A stretch of DNA of 64,000 bases from the NCBI RefSeq assembly GCF_000002865.3, contig NW_001865053.1:759542-823541 (forward strand), in the 5' to 3' direction. The stretch is from Monosiga brevicollis MX1 (taxonomy: Eukaryota; Opisthokonta; Choanoflagellata; Craspedida; Salpingoecidae). The position numbers were made by a program, and so were the translations under genes. The notes under the pieces were generated by a model that saw nothing but the letters and a program-made list of their open reading frames with translations, was not told where the DNA came from and searched no databases. Below are positions 12,386-23,201 of the stretch, piece by piece. Every line of letters begins with the position of its first letter. The first letter of the stretch is position 1.

Positions 12386-13297
12386 TTACGTGGGGTTTTT
12401 CTGCTGGGTTTCGGGGGCTGCTGGGTCCCCACTGTTGGAGTCGTTCCTCGCGTTGGCCTCATTGCCGATCGTCGTCTCGTCGTCCTCGTCGAGGCGAACG
12501 TCAATGTCGACGGCCTCACCCTGCCAGTGCAGAATGGTGCGTTCGGCACCAAATCGCATGTAGCGACCAAGCGAGACAGCAATCGGGCTCGCCACGAGCG
12601 TGTTGGGTGTGACGTGGGCCAGGGGCAGCTCTTTGGGTGTGGGGTAGTAGAGACGCCCCGTGTCGGTCATGGTCAAGAGCTCAGGCTCGAAGTCCACGGC
12701 CAGCTGACCGCCGTAGATAAGCACGTAGGGTTCGGGTGTGGCAGTGGCGTCCAGCGCGGCATCGAGATCAAAGACCTGCTTGACGGGGTGTCGTGCTGGC
12801 AAAAGACGGGTAAACACGAGTGGGGTGTCGTCACAGCGCACGTAGTTGTACTCGCGGCCACAGGGTGATAAAAACGGAAACTCGTGCTCGTGGTGGCCAG
12901 TCTCGTTCACCTGGAGCCTTTTGAAGAAAAAGTCGAGAAACTCGCGATCTGAACGCCGAGTGAACAGACTGTGAGACGCAACGGCACGAAACCTCGGGGT
13001 CAAAAGGAGCCAAGCGGCACTGACAGCCAGCCTGCCCCGCATGGACGTGATGGCAGCCAGCTCAAACCCACCTTTAAAGCAGCTCGTAAAGTTTTTCATT
13101 TTGGCGTCGTCCAGAAACAGAAACCCGTTGTGATCGACGTAATAAAAGTACTCTCGCCGCCGACTGCTCGGATTCAACTGTCCCTGCTCATAGGCCAATC
13201 CCCGCCACTGATGCCGCCCCCAGCCCCCACTCACACACGCTCCCAGCCCGCGCCGCCCCAACATTCCCGCCGCTGCCATAATGACCACCCCTGCCAT
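12386..13297 (-). CDS. UPF0598 family protein (C8orf82 homologue)
   Basis: Homologue of human C8orf82, a family of unknown function predicted to be mitochondrial. Signature stretches: REYFYYVDHNGFLFLDD followed by KMKNFTSCFK, then FPFLSPCGREYNYVRC and DTPLVFTRLL. One intron, 12949-13071 (GTGGGT...CAG), interrupts the Asp codon of CFKD; removing it restores the expected CFKDREFLDFFFKRL run and leaves 263 codons including the stop. The unspliced frame stays open across the intron, so a naive reading would include 41 false residues. The N-terminus is rich in Arg and Gly and could be a mitochondrial presequence. The C-terminal 50 residues are acidic and Asn/Thr-rich, probably lineage-specific. 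The start lies 126 bp from the left end of the CACTA element. Confidence 0.92.
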   Translation of the reverse strand: MAGVVIMAAAGMLGRRGLGACVSGGWGRHQWRGLAYEQGQLNPSSRRREYFYYVDHNGFLFLDDAKMKNFTSCFKGGFELAAITSMRGRLAVSAAWLLLTPRFRAVASHSLFTRRSDREFLDFFFKRLQVNETGHHEHEFPFLSPCGREYNYVRCDDTPLVFTRLLPARHPVKQVFDLDAALDATATPEPYVLIYGGQLAVDFEPELLTMTDTGRLYYPTPKELPLAHVTPNTLVASPIAVSLGRYMRFGAERTILHWQGEAVDIDVRLDEDDETTIGNEANARNDSNSGDPAAPETQQKNPT

Positions 13298-13376
13298 TGC
13301 GACACGCTGTCTGTGTAAATAAATCCCTCTCTCTTGAACTCCTTCTTCTTTATAGTAGTACTGCTGCCTATATCTA

Positions 13377-13390
13377 TACTACATGTAGTA
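13377..13390. promoter_or_regulatory. 14-bp perfect palindrome in UPF0598 upstream region
   Basis: TACTACATGTAGTA is its own reverse complement. It lies 79 bp upstream of the UPF0598 start and 33 bp from the transposon end, inside what is left of the putative shared UPF0598/TSEN2 promoter. A role as a transcription-factor site is inference only. Confidence 0.3.
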
Positions 13391-13423
13391 GTTTTTCGGC
13401 TACGTCTTCATAACCGGCTTATT

Positions 13424-13453
13424 CACTACCAAAATATTCAAAGCCAAAAAAAT
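13424..13453 (+). repeat. left terminal inverted repeat of CACTA element
   Basis: A 30-bp repeat starting CACTACCAAAATATTCAAAG. It matches the reverse complement of 19719-19748 at 29 of 30 positions (T versus C at position 14). Confidence 0.9.
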
Positions 13454-13780
13454 AAAGTTTTAAATTCGATTTATTGATGTTCAAAAGTTTTATAAAATTG
13501 TTTGGACAAGGAAAGACCCCAAAAATATTCCGGAGTTTTTAAAAAACAGGGGTTATTTTATTTTGCTCATTTTCATTTAATTATTCTGTTTTCGGGTACA
13601 TGTGCAGTAATTAGATTTAAAATTTAATTTTTTATCGATTTTTATTTCTTTTGTTCTTTTTTTGGCACGGGCGGGGTGGTGGCGGGGAGCAGCTCGTTGG
13701 GGCTCATTCAGGATGGATGCGTGCAGTGAAAGCTCCTAGAGGCTTCTATCCTTGAGAAGGCCCACTGCGCTGTCATAAAT
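13454..13780. other. AT-rich left subterminal region of the transposon
   Basis: Much more AT-rich than the flanks and with no convincing coding sequence. It includes TTCTTTTGTTCTTTTTTTGG at about 13647, the inverse of the AGAACAAAAGAA-type motif repeated near the right end. Such subterminal motifs bind the transposase in known CACTA elements; here that is inference. Confidence 0.6.
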
Positions 13781-13846
13781 GTAAATTAGACCAGTGTGTT
13801 GGAAGCGCATGTGGTACCTTCCGTTGTGCACTGTTTGGGAGGGAGA

Positions 13847-14896
13847 TCAAGCCTCCTTCTCCTGCTCTTGATGGCCGGCATCTTCGTGCGCGAGTGTGTG
13901 AGAGCGGTGTAAGGAATGGTGCTGGTCATGTCGGTTCTGGGGATTGATGTTGTTGATGAAGAGATGTAGCGCTTGTGAAAGGTTGCCGTCTCGTAGAGCC
14001 AAAACAATCTCATCTTTTTCCTGTACAGCAGACAATCGCAAGAGAAGTGCCAAGTCGTTCATGTCACGCAAGCTCGGAGAACGTCTCGCAAAGAGCATGA
14101 ACAACCCATCTGGCTTGCTGCATAAACTGAGAATTTGAGATGGTGAGAGCTGGAGACAGGAGATCGACTGGTGAGGACGAGTAGGGCATGATCTTACCTC
14201 TGCACAGCTTTGACCAGCGTCGCCGATTTAAACTCCTTCACACCTGGGATAATTTCGCAGGGGCCTCTGTGTTGGCAAGAGGTCGGCTTCTCTCCCCCTG
14301 GTGTAACAAAACGGCAAAACCTTCGCAGCAAAGCATAGATTCTTGCGGATATAATCAGCACTGAGGTGGCCACTTGTGAATGGGTTCCAAGGATAGACTC
14401 GGTCAAGCCAAAGGTCTTGTAAGCAAGCAGAGAAGCACATTCAAAAAAATGGTCGCAGGTAAAAGCCGCCGAATACAGTGTGGGAATGTTTGTCTGGCTG
14501 AGCCAACCAGCTCCTCTTATCACCGTTGTCGCCTCTCACGTCGCCAGCTAGACGACCGGAGCGGGAGATTCGTGCCACATGGACAATGTACGACGCTAGT
14601 GGATGCAGGTCACCGTTCTCCCTTGACCACCTTGCAAATTCAGCCGCCCCCATCAGTGTTTTCAAAATATCCTCTCGCATTAGCCTCATACCTGACGTGC
14701 GGTCGACGCGGAGAACATTTGAAGTTTCGAGTGGCGCCAGGCCGTTGAGAACGAGCAGAGAACTGGCGAACGCCTTCATCTCAAATTTTGCCTTTGAACA
14801 TCCTCGAGGCGGGCGGCATGCGTATCGGCCTGGACTCTTCCGCCTGGCTGTCCCTTGTGGTTCTCTGAACCCGTGTGGCGTCCTGTGCAGCTCCAT
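13847..14896 (-). CDS. opposite-strand gene inside CACTA element; weak NEPRO/RMP1-like pattern
   Basis: Gene model of low certainty. An open first exon runs from ATG 14896 to 14540 (119 codons) and ends at a GTGAGA donor. A second exon in phase 0, from an acceptor at about 14493, encodes a helical stretch with FGLTESILGTHSQVATSVLI followed by ISARIYALLRR (ends about 14310). A possible last exon (about 14104-13847) reads SLRDMNDLALLLRL and ends in a Glu/His-rich tail. The pattern of a helical region ending in SARIYALL recalls the N-terminal domain of human NEPRO and yeast Rmp1 (RNase MRP), but this is from memory and weak. The alternative is a second transposon protein (TnpA-like). It starts about 200 bp from the transposase start, head to head, suggesting a shared internal promoter. 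Confidence 0.4.
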
Positions 14897-15103
14897 GACG
14901 TGAGAGTCTGCGACTGGTGCCACAGTTCGTATCGTCGACGCGAGAAGAGAAGAAAAAAATAGCAAGTGTGTGACGCGGTCGTTACAAACCAAACTCAACG
15001 GCCACGCCGTTGCAACAGTCACTTTTGCTGACAACGACTTGCTCGCTCGATCATCAACTCTATCAGTCAGTTCTGCCAAGTTTGACAGTTTGCCAGGTAA
15101 CGT

Positions 15104-18100
15104 CATGGCGTCAGGAACGGATCAAACACGTACTGATGCCGCTTCGTCGGCACAGTCTCCAGAGCCTCTGCAGCTGCCTGCTATGAATACCTGGCCAGAT
15201 CTCTTCTCTTTTGACCCTGAATGGGAGCAAGAGGTGTGCCGCGTAGTATCACAATCAGGAAAACCTTATTACCGTCAGCGACCGCGCCGGCCGCGCCAAT
15301 CAGACGTGGGCTTCATCGGGCCAAAGCGGCCCGTAGGCCGGCCAAAAAGCGCCTCAAAGAAAGCAAAGAAGTCCAAAAAAAAAGCCGGAAGCAGCGCATG
15401 ATGCCCAGTGGAGCTGTGAGGGCTCACAGACCGAACACGGATCTCCTACCGGTCGGACCAGCGCTCCTTCATCGCCAGCCCATGAACTCCCAGCAGGACA
15501 GCTGCAGACTGAACACGGAGACTGTGAAGATTTGCACACAGCGTCGCACTCAGCAGCTATTGAAGATGAGTCGGAAGCTGATAGCGATTGTTCCGATGAC
15601 AGATCAGAGCTAGGATTTGGAAGTGACGCCATCGCCGACGATCCTGCGTTCGGCTTCAGAGACGACATGCCTTCCGCCTCGGACCCCGAATCGGACGATG
15701 ACGCCACCTCTGTCTCCAGTTCCAGCTCTGAGGAAAACAGGGCAGGTGAAGACGATGACCTTGATGTCTTCCTTGAGGAACTGGATGGTGAAGACGCAGC
15801 TTTGGAACGTGAAACCGCCCCAGGAACTCTAGCATACACGACAGCTTGTCTTGTGTTTCATTCCCACAGCATTTTGCGGTATGACTCCACTACATTTCGC
15901 GACGGCAACGAGAGCATGTGATCTGACTCGCCTGTTTCTTCACAGCCAAATCTCCTCCGCCGATGTCAAGGATATGTATAACGTCATTCAGCCCATGCTA
16001 CCTGAAATTGCACCTCTGGGTAGGTCGATGCAAGCCGGTCATCTTTTGAGCTGGAAAACTCATCATGCTCGCGTAATCAATACAGACGTTGTGAAGAGTT
16101 ACGACCCCATGCCAGATATATCCTTGGACACTCTCACAGTGAAGTACATTCACGGTGGCAAAAGCCAGGAGGTTGGTGTCTGCCCTATAGCATCTATATG
16201 GCCGTTAACTCGACGACTCACGCGTCGTGACCTTGGGTCTGCCACGAAAGAATACTGTAGCGTATTTGAGCCTTGGCAAGGCGGTTGCGATGGCGTGGCA
16301 AGTCCCAGAAGTTCGGCGCCAGCTTGCGACGATGTCTGTCTCCTGGGGCCAAGACTCCCAAGGCACTGTCTTTCACCCGATGCAAGCAGACTTTTTCAAA
16401 GGAAGAAGTAGCGTACTGCGGCGCCAAGACCAAGAGACCAAGCAACACCACTATTACAATCTTCACAATGAAAGGTTTGAACTTTCCGCTGCCGGTGAAT
16501 GGCCGGCAAATCATGTTGCTACCATCATCGAGGACGATATTGTACTCCCCTGCTACATCGATATATCTCAGGTGCGTGATGGCCAGGTTTCAACATTTGG
16601 TGCTACCATGGAGCGTCTGAGTATGTTTCGTTCTTTAGGACGACGTCTTGGTTGGGCGGAAGACCATGGAGTCGCTTTTTTGTCGCTTCACCACTTTGAG
16701 CTACAACAATTGGAACCGCTTCATCATTCACTTGGGTACCTCGCAAGTCCTGCCAGAGGCTAACATTTTCCTTCTTGCAGAGCAGATCGTGAAAGAGCAC
16801 GGAAAGTTGGTCGAGGTATTCGATCCAGAGACTGACAAATATATCAAGGTATGATGTGCCACGAAGCATTCAACTCAATGTTGTGTTTTCCCGGTGATTG
16901 CCGCCATTGCTGTGCCAGAAAATCCATGCCATCTTACATGTGTATGCGTGCATGTGCGTGTGTGTGGATGCGTCGACAACACTCGCATTCTCGCGTAGCT
17001 TAAAATTGTCATTACACGACTACTGGTCGATACTCCCAGGCGGTCCGACTGTGCAAACCATGCGCGCGGCTCAAATTTTCCGTGCTGCTATTGTGAACAA
17101 GAAAAGAACAAAGACCTCGCCGACTCTATCATTCAGATGAAACCGCCCAGCAACAAGAGCAACGAATATTATGGCCCAGGGGTCAACCGCGAGTTAACTC
17201 TTGAAGAAGAACCATTCGAGCTGCCGTGGATGAAGACCACTGACCCAGACGAGTCCAAGGCTCTCCAGAAAGCAGAAGACCTTGGCTATGGAGTAGCCCA
17301 GGACCCAAGCTTAGCGCCTCTCCGGACGCATGCATCCGCCACGGCCAACCACGAGTCGTTGGGTTACAAGGACAAGCGCAGCCCCTGGCCCGCCGTCATC
17401 GACGTGTATGACACGTTCCAAAACCCACCCGAGAGCCTTCATTTATGGGCATTGGGCATACTCAAGGTCAAACCCACCTCTTGGCATGCAGATGTATTAT
17501 GCCCTCAAAACAATGTCTCATTCCTGCAAATGTTGTTGCCCTTCTCAGTATGTTGTGCAGAATATCCGCGACCTCAGCGCGCGTGGGTTGTCAAAGACCG
17601 TGAGAACCAGAATGTCCCGGGAAATGAAGACTTTGATCCAAGATTATGAGTATGTCTGGCCTGCCGTCGGGACACTCGAGCGATGTCTAACAGCTGTTGT
17701 GCCAATAGGCGCTTGCATCCCCGTGAAGGTCACAAGCCTCGCTTGAATGAGATGGGGTCGTGGAACGGTGCTTCATATCGATGGCAGTTGAACGAGAAGG
17801 TGTTTTGGATTGCACACGCTCCAGGTAAGAGCACCGAGTTTGAGTACTCCTGTGGATTGACCGTGCTCACTTCCGCACAGGCCACACTAGGCCTAAAAAT
17901 ACCCGCCGAGGACTGTCTGTGACTAGGATGATGCGAGTCGTGGCCTTGTGCTTTCGATGTGCCGAGGTCGGATCACGGCGCACCGGTGCTAGCGCAATTA
18001 TCGTTTGTGTCGTGTGCCTTTTATAATCTTTCGCCATGACACGTCTCTTACCATGAACTCATCGTGTCAGATTGCCCTTGGCCCCAGCACGACAGCTGAG

Positions 18101-19392
18101 GAGCGGCAGGAACTCGACTTGATCGTTGGACCAAGAGTCTTAGAGCTAGCCTGGCCAAACTCTCAAAAGGCCCATCACGTGGTAAGCCATGCCGAGCACG
18201 TTTACGACCCGACCCACCTCACAGCATAATATATTTTTTTTTAGACGTGGCACCTTACTCATGCCCTGAAACAATGCGGACCAAGGTTTCTGTCAAACGA
18301 AAGGTCGGAGGCCATGAACAAGTACACAAAGGCGGCTGCAAAAAAATCCAACAGGAGGCATCTCGCGCGTGATATCGGACGCGCCCACCTCATGCAGGTA
18401 AATTAGTCGGCCGTTGTACCACAAACAAGACACAAAGCTTACGATGTGCTTCAAATAGACGAAACTGCTGTTCAGCCTGCATGGTGCACCCACAACACCA
18501 CCGCGCGGCATCGATAAGAGCGTATGGCAAGCCACATTGGTTCGCCATGCTCCAATGCTATTCCGGCTACTAACAGCAGAAGCCGACGCCCAAGGCCAAG
18601 CGCATCGTCACCTGAGACTGAGCAAGACAATGGCCAGGTGTGACATGACTAGTCACAGGCAACACATGATACATTGAAAAGTTTATGCCAGGCAAAACTG
18701 ATTATCGCTTCCTGCCATGCGTGTCTGCTGTGTTTACAGAACGCCGGGCAAGAGGGCCCTGGCCCAACCCCTCTCCGAGTGGATACAGTTGATTGGTTTC
18801 GACGCGACAATGCCCGTTCATGGCGCGAGTGCTTTCGAGGACAACACGTTCACCGGGTGGAATCGCTTGTCTTGGGGTACCAAATGGACCATTCGCGGTC
18901 TATCAACCTGGCCAGAAGAGGCACCACGCCCGCGCCCGTGGACACGGCTACGTTATGAATACATTCTTCGCACCCGCGATGGATTGGACGGTATGCACTG
19001 GTGTGCGCATTTCGACCGGTTCAACAATAACACTCACTCAATGGGCCCACTTCACAGGCGTTTTTCTGATGGGATTGAAGAACACTGGCGGACCAGAGTC
19101 TTTGATGCTGTTGGCCATCCTCGATCGAGACACAGACATGCTTTCGAACGGCTGTCCAACGCATCCACTAACATATTGGTGCCACCTCCCCTGCTACAAA
19201 CACGAGTCGGCCCAAGCACGATTGGCTTTAGTACAAGTCTCTGACGTTGTAGAAGTTGCAAGCATGAACCACGACTGTGCAACGAAGCGAGCATGCCGTC
19301 TCGGAGACGGCAAAGGCTGTCGAATCGCAGAACATCCCTTGTGGATCCGCACCAGAGTCATATGGGACGTAGAACGACAACTGTTTGCGTAG
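15104..19392 (+). CDS. Plavaka/Tnp2-like CACTA transposase, probably frameshifted
   Basis: Catalyses cut-and-paste movement of CACTA elements. From ATG 15104 come a Pro-rich head, a basic stretch (KKAKKSKKKA) and an acidic Ser/Asp-rich region. Recognisable Tnp2/Plavaka landmarks follow in order: VAYLSLGKAVAMAWQVPEV (about 16269-16325), KEHGKLVEVFDPETDKYIKV (16795-16854), FQNPPESLHLWALGILK (about 17417-17468), YVVQNIRDLSARGLSKT (about 17551-17600), a FLSNERSEAMNKYTKAAAK block followed by RRHLARDI (about 18290-18375), and a C-terminal VASMNHDCATKRAC (19260-19300), like the NVQHDC ending of Plavaka proteins. The stop is at 19390-19392. Introns are present (for example GT at 16852 and 17467). Between the basic and acidic regions the frame changes at a run of nine A (about 15375-15383), which is either a break, an assembly error or slippage. 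Catalytic residues were not assigned. Confidence 0.75.
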
Positions 19393-19429
19393 AATTTGAA
19401 CTGACGACATGTGAATTGACATGTGAAGT

Positions 19430-19690
19430 TGCAAAACAAAAGATCCATTCGACCAAACAAAAGAAACAATTCAGAGAACGGAAGAGAACAAAAGAACAAA
19501 ATCAGACAACAAAAGAGACAACGAAATTGTGAACTAAAGACAAAAGAACAAGATCAGAAAACAAATGAGAACAAAAGAATCATTTTAAGCAAACAAAAGA
19601 AACGAAAGAACAAAATCAGAAAACAAAAGAATTTCGCTCTCGCACGTTCGGAGAACAAAAGAATAACGGCAAACAAAAGAATTGGCCAGT
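19430..19690. repeat. subterminal motif array of CACTA element (ACAAAAGAA)
   Basis: At least eight degenerate copies of ACAAAAGAA or AGAACAAAATCAGAAAAC between the transposase stop and the right TIR. CACTA transposase-binding regions usually look like this. Confidence 0.75.
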
Positions 19691-19718
19691 AATGTCATAA
19701 GCTTAACCTCGATTTCCA

Positions 19719-19748
19719 ATTTTTTTGGCTTTGAGTATTTTGGTAGTG
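19719..19748 (-). repeat. right terminal inverted repeat of CACTA element
   Basis: Reverse complement starts CACTACCAAAATACTCAAAG. It pairs with 13424-13453 with one mismatch. Its outer end lies 75 bp from the TSEN2 start codon. Confidence 0.9.
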
Positions 19749-19822
19749 TTCCTGAACATTTTGTCAGACAAATTTAAAGCACATGCACTTTTTTTTTTTT
19801 TTTTTTAAAGTGAAACGAAACG

Positions 19823-20341
19823 ATGGCGGGGGGGCAGCGCAAGTTCAAGCCCTCGGTTGAGCTGCATGCCGGTGATGCAGGGCCTGGGGAGGACTTGAAG
19901 AAGCCCACGAGAAAGGTGAGTCATGCGGAGTTGCTTTGCGGCTCTGATAGCGCCGATGACACGCCGGTCTTACCATAAACACACGCATTGTGCGCTTGTG
20001 TGATTGATACAGCGTGGGGGCAAGGGCCATGACCGTGTGCTGCCGTGCGCCATGAAGCATAATGCCGCTGCAGCCACCCGCCTGTCCCTGTATCGGCAAC
20101 TTGATCAACCCGTGCCTGAGAATGAGGCTGTGGAAATGGACGGTGAAACGGGTGAATTTTATCGCTATGACGGCATCTTCAATGGCCTGGGCGTCCAAGT
20201 CACGGATCGCGTCGACATGGCCTGGCTCTACAAGCAAGGTTTTTTCGGCAAAGGCGTGTTGTCCAAATCCGAGCCCATGTATGGCAAACAAGTGCTGCGC
20301 TACGGTCGTGGTGATGACGCTCGCGGTAAGCTGCCAGGCAT

Positions 20342-20375
<34 letters not shown>

Positions 20376-21948
20376 CTTGGTCCAACCTGCAAGCCTATCC
20401 GAGACTGCCTGGCTCCTTTCACATTGGCGACACCCTTGTGCCGCCCGGCCCCATTTCAGAATCTTCCCACGAAAAGCGCATCGCCCGCAAGAAACAGCGC
20501 ATCTTTGAAGCCAAGCAGCGCAAACTCAAGAAGGAAATTGCCGCCGTAAGTGCCATATCCTCTACTCCTCTAACCTTGGGTGCTCGTGGCAATGCCTTGT
20601 ATTCTTGTTTGACCCTCACCAAATCAAATATCTATGGACAGGACGACACGCATCCAGCCAAGCGCATTAAATTGCAGGCAGATTTGTATTTCTTGCGCGA
20701 AAACTACGCTCAGAGCAAGGCTGAAGCTGCTCCTGGTGCCCCCGACGACAGCGAAGGTGCAACCAACGAGGACCCGGACGCTGAGGCAGATGCTGATGAC
20801 CTCAACGACGACGAACCTGAGACCACCCCGACCGAAGAATCTTTCATCTCGCGCGAGTACCTGCAGCTCAGTCTTGAAGAGGTGAATGTGTCATGTCCCC
20901 CCCGCCCGCCTGCACATCGGGGACAGCATGGTTTTTGGCTTTGCATCCACGGGCATACGCTCACAATGCTGTATTTGAGGAGCAGGCTTTTTTCCTAGCA
21001 CATGCCCTGGGCTGTTTGAACGTGAAGTCACAAACAGGACAGGTCGGTCAATGCCCTTGACCATGCAAGCCTGGGGTTTGGCACCACAGGCCCTATCTGA
21101 TGGCCAGTTGTTCGTAGGCTATGACAATTCTAGAGTTCTGGCAAGCATGCATCCAAAGTAAACCTAATTTTGTGCAGTCTTATGTCGTCTATCACTTTTA
21201 TCGCAGGTCGGTAGCCTGCCATTCAGCCCAGCACACCGCCGCCTGCTTCTTCGCCGCGTCTCTTTTCGTTTGCACCCACAACTGCTCACCTGACGCTTTA
21301 ACCTGCCAACCATTTTTTGTATGACAGCCGTGGGTGGGTTCCAAAGACAGGTCTCAAGTTTGCAGCCGATTGGCTGATATATCGTCAAGGACCGACCTTT
21401 TATCACTCGAGGTGAGAGTATGTGTGTGTGTGTGTGACAGAGACAGAGAGAGGCACACTCACACACACACTTACACACACTCGAATGAAACGGGCCGGAC
21501 GGCTCACGAATTTGCCGACCTAGCTATTCGATCGTTGTGAGGACTGCCTGGGCAGACACCTTTGATCCTTGGCATGCTGAACCCACCATGAGCTGGCACT
21601 ATCTGTCAGCCGTTAGCCGCGTATCGGGCCAGGTGCGTCAACGCGCCCTTGGCGCCTGATCCTGAGGACACGAAGGACCGCTGCTCACCTCGAACTGTTG
21701 CTGGCGTCAGGCGGGCAAAGAGGCTATGGTGGCATATGTAGTGCGTCCCCGTGCGGTCGATGGTGCTGCCCTCCGCGACCCCAGCTGTCTGGATAAGTTT
21801 CAGGTGTGTTGTTGATCCTTAATGGCCGTACGTTCGCGATCCAGGCATTGCCCATTGCACTGAGGCCCGTCTCATAAGTCGCCATGTCATGTTGACATAG
21901 GTGAAAGAACTCATGTATCGCCGATGGGTGCCAGACAAAGCTCGCTAG
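19823..21948 (+). CDS. TSEN2: tRNA-splicing endonuclease catalytic subunit Sen2
   Basis: Cuts the 5' splice site of tRNA introns in the nucleus. Start ATG 19823 (MAGGQRKFKPSVEL), with a GTGAGT donor at 19916. N-terminal domain: LYKQGFFGKGVLSKSEP (about 20227-20277), matching YGKGYFGKGILSRSRP of human TSEN2. A charged linker, partly acidic, follows. Catalytic domain: REYLQLSLEE, then AFFLAHALGCLNV (about 20983-21022), FVQSYVVYHFYR and RGWVPKTGLKFAADWLIYRQ, then FYHSSYS. The Tyr of LIYRQ, the His of FYHS eight residues later, and the Lys of GKEAM (about 21715) match the human triad Tyr369/His377/Lys416. The last exon, 21901-21948, encodes VKELMYRRWVPDKAR. About seven short introns are present; one carries a CA repeat. 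The start is only 75 bp from the CACTA element. Confidence 0.93.
20341..20372. repeat. (CA)n microsatellite in TSEN2 intron
   Basis: CA dinucleotide run just after the GTAAGC donor in TSEN2. Confidence 0.85.
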
Positions 21949-22651
21949 TTTGTGCAAAATTCTCAGGTGCAGCAGAGCTGGCCGAGTGCCTTGGCCGGTT
22001 GGATTTAGTATTACAACGTCCCACACACATCGGGTGCGCCCGATCAACCTCTGTGAGGTGCATGCGAGCGCTTGGACGCGTCGCGAGTCCAGAGACAGAA
22101 CCAATTCGATGTACATGACATTTGAAAAGTTGCATAACCGGGACAACCAACCGTTCTTGGAAGCTATTCTCGCACACACCCACGCACGCACACACACCTG
22201 ATCCTCGAACAAGCAGAAGAAGGAGGCAAGACAAGAAAGGCCAGCGTAGTCCGGTCCCCCTCTATTCCTACCACCTGGCACGAAGCGCATGCTATTTGCC
22301 CTAAGGAATAATGCAAAAGTGCTTCGAGATTAGCCCAATTGCAATCAAGTGGCGACCCCTCTGTTAGCCTCACACTGCTCGAGGCATTAAACTTGAAGTT
22401 TTCTTTAAATACCTCCCCTTACCATCACGATCACCCGCTTCCAACTGCCACGCGTACCCGTGCCGCGCTTGCTCTCAACCACCACCCTCCTCCACACACT
22501 CTCTCTCTCGCTCTCTCTCGCTCTCGTTCTCATAATCAACAAGTCAGTCATCATGATCGTCACATGCGGCCCTCAGTCTCCCAATCCGCCCTCCATTAGT
22601 CTCTCAGTCTCCTCATTGTCTCACTTTTATCTCTCTCTGAATCTCTCTCTG

Positions 22652-22692
<41 letters not shown>

Positions 22693-22699
22693 TTCCCAC

Positions 22700-22749
<50 letters not shown>

Positions 22750-22756
22750 TTCCCAC

Positions 22757-22801
<45 letters not shown>

Positions 22802-23201
22802 ACGTCTCTCACGTCTCTCTCGGTTGCTCTTGTGAATACGGCGGTGCGGATGATCCGGCTGGGAAATCGACGTTGAGGAAAAGGAAGACTAAAGTCTTTG
22901 GGACGAGGGGTGTTCACCACCGAACCGCAGCGCACGAGCGCGCGAGACCCTCTCTTTCGTTTCAGGCGGCACACAGGAGTACTTTTGAGCCCCCGAAAAC
23001 TTTTGTGCTGCCGTCCCCGACTTGAGTGACCTGGCGCTACCTCCTCCTCCTCCTCCTTCTCCGCTTCCTTGACGCTCGCAGTTCATTTGACCCTCCTACC
23101 TTGAAGGTAGCGAGAGGTCTGTTCGAGCGCTCTGGACCTGTGCTTGGGCACCACGGTTTGTGATTCGATTCGATTTTATTAGGAACACGCCCATCAGTAG
23201 T
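21949..23201. other. spacer between TSEN2 and LARP4-like gene
   Basis: About 1.25 kb. It holds the TSEN2 3' flank, a large CT tract (22498-22803) and the 5' region of the LARP4-like gene, including a CTCCTCCTCCTCCTTCTCC stretch at about 23041. An antisense frame over 21724-22290 overlaps TSEN2 and has no recognisable domain. I see no further gene. Confidence 0.7.
22498..22803. repeat. CT tract with CACATTCCCACGT interruptions
   Basis: About 300 bp of (TC)n. Two copies of CACATTCCCACGT divide the pure part (about 22690 and 22747). It lies about 400 bp upstream of the LARP4-like start. Confidence 0.9.

Larger units (their letters stand above)
13424..19748. mobile_element. CACTA (EnSpm) DNA transposon, Plavaka-like, 6.3 kb
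   Basis: The ends are 30-bp inverted repeats (13424-13453 and 19719-19748) with one mismatch, each starting CACTACCAAAATA, the hallmark CACTA terminus. A TT dinucleotide flanks both ends (13422-13423 and 19749-19750), consistent with a 2-bp target duplication. Inside are a Tnp2/Plavaka-type transposase gene on the + strand (15104-19392), an opposite-strand gene (about 13847-14896), AT-rich left subterminal sequence (13454-13680) and an array of AGAACAAAAGAA-type motifs near the right end, with one inverted copy near the left end (about 13647-13660). The single TIR mismatch suggests a fairly young insertion. The element splits the spacer between UPF0598 and TSEN2. Confidence 0.85.

Noticed and set aside
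21724-22290. Minus-strand frame of 188 codons over the end of TSEN2
   Set aside because: Antisense to confirmed TSEN2 exons, with no recognisable domain and no splice support.
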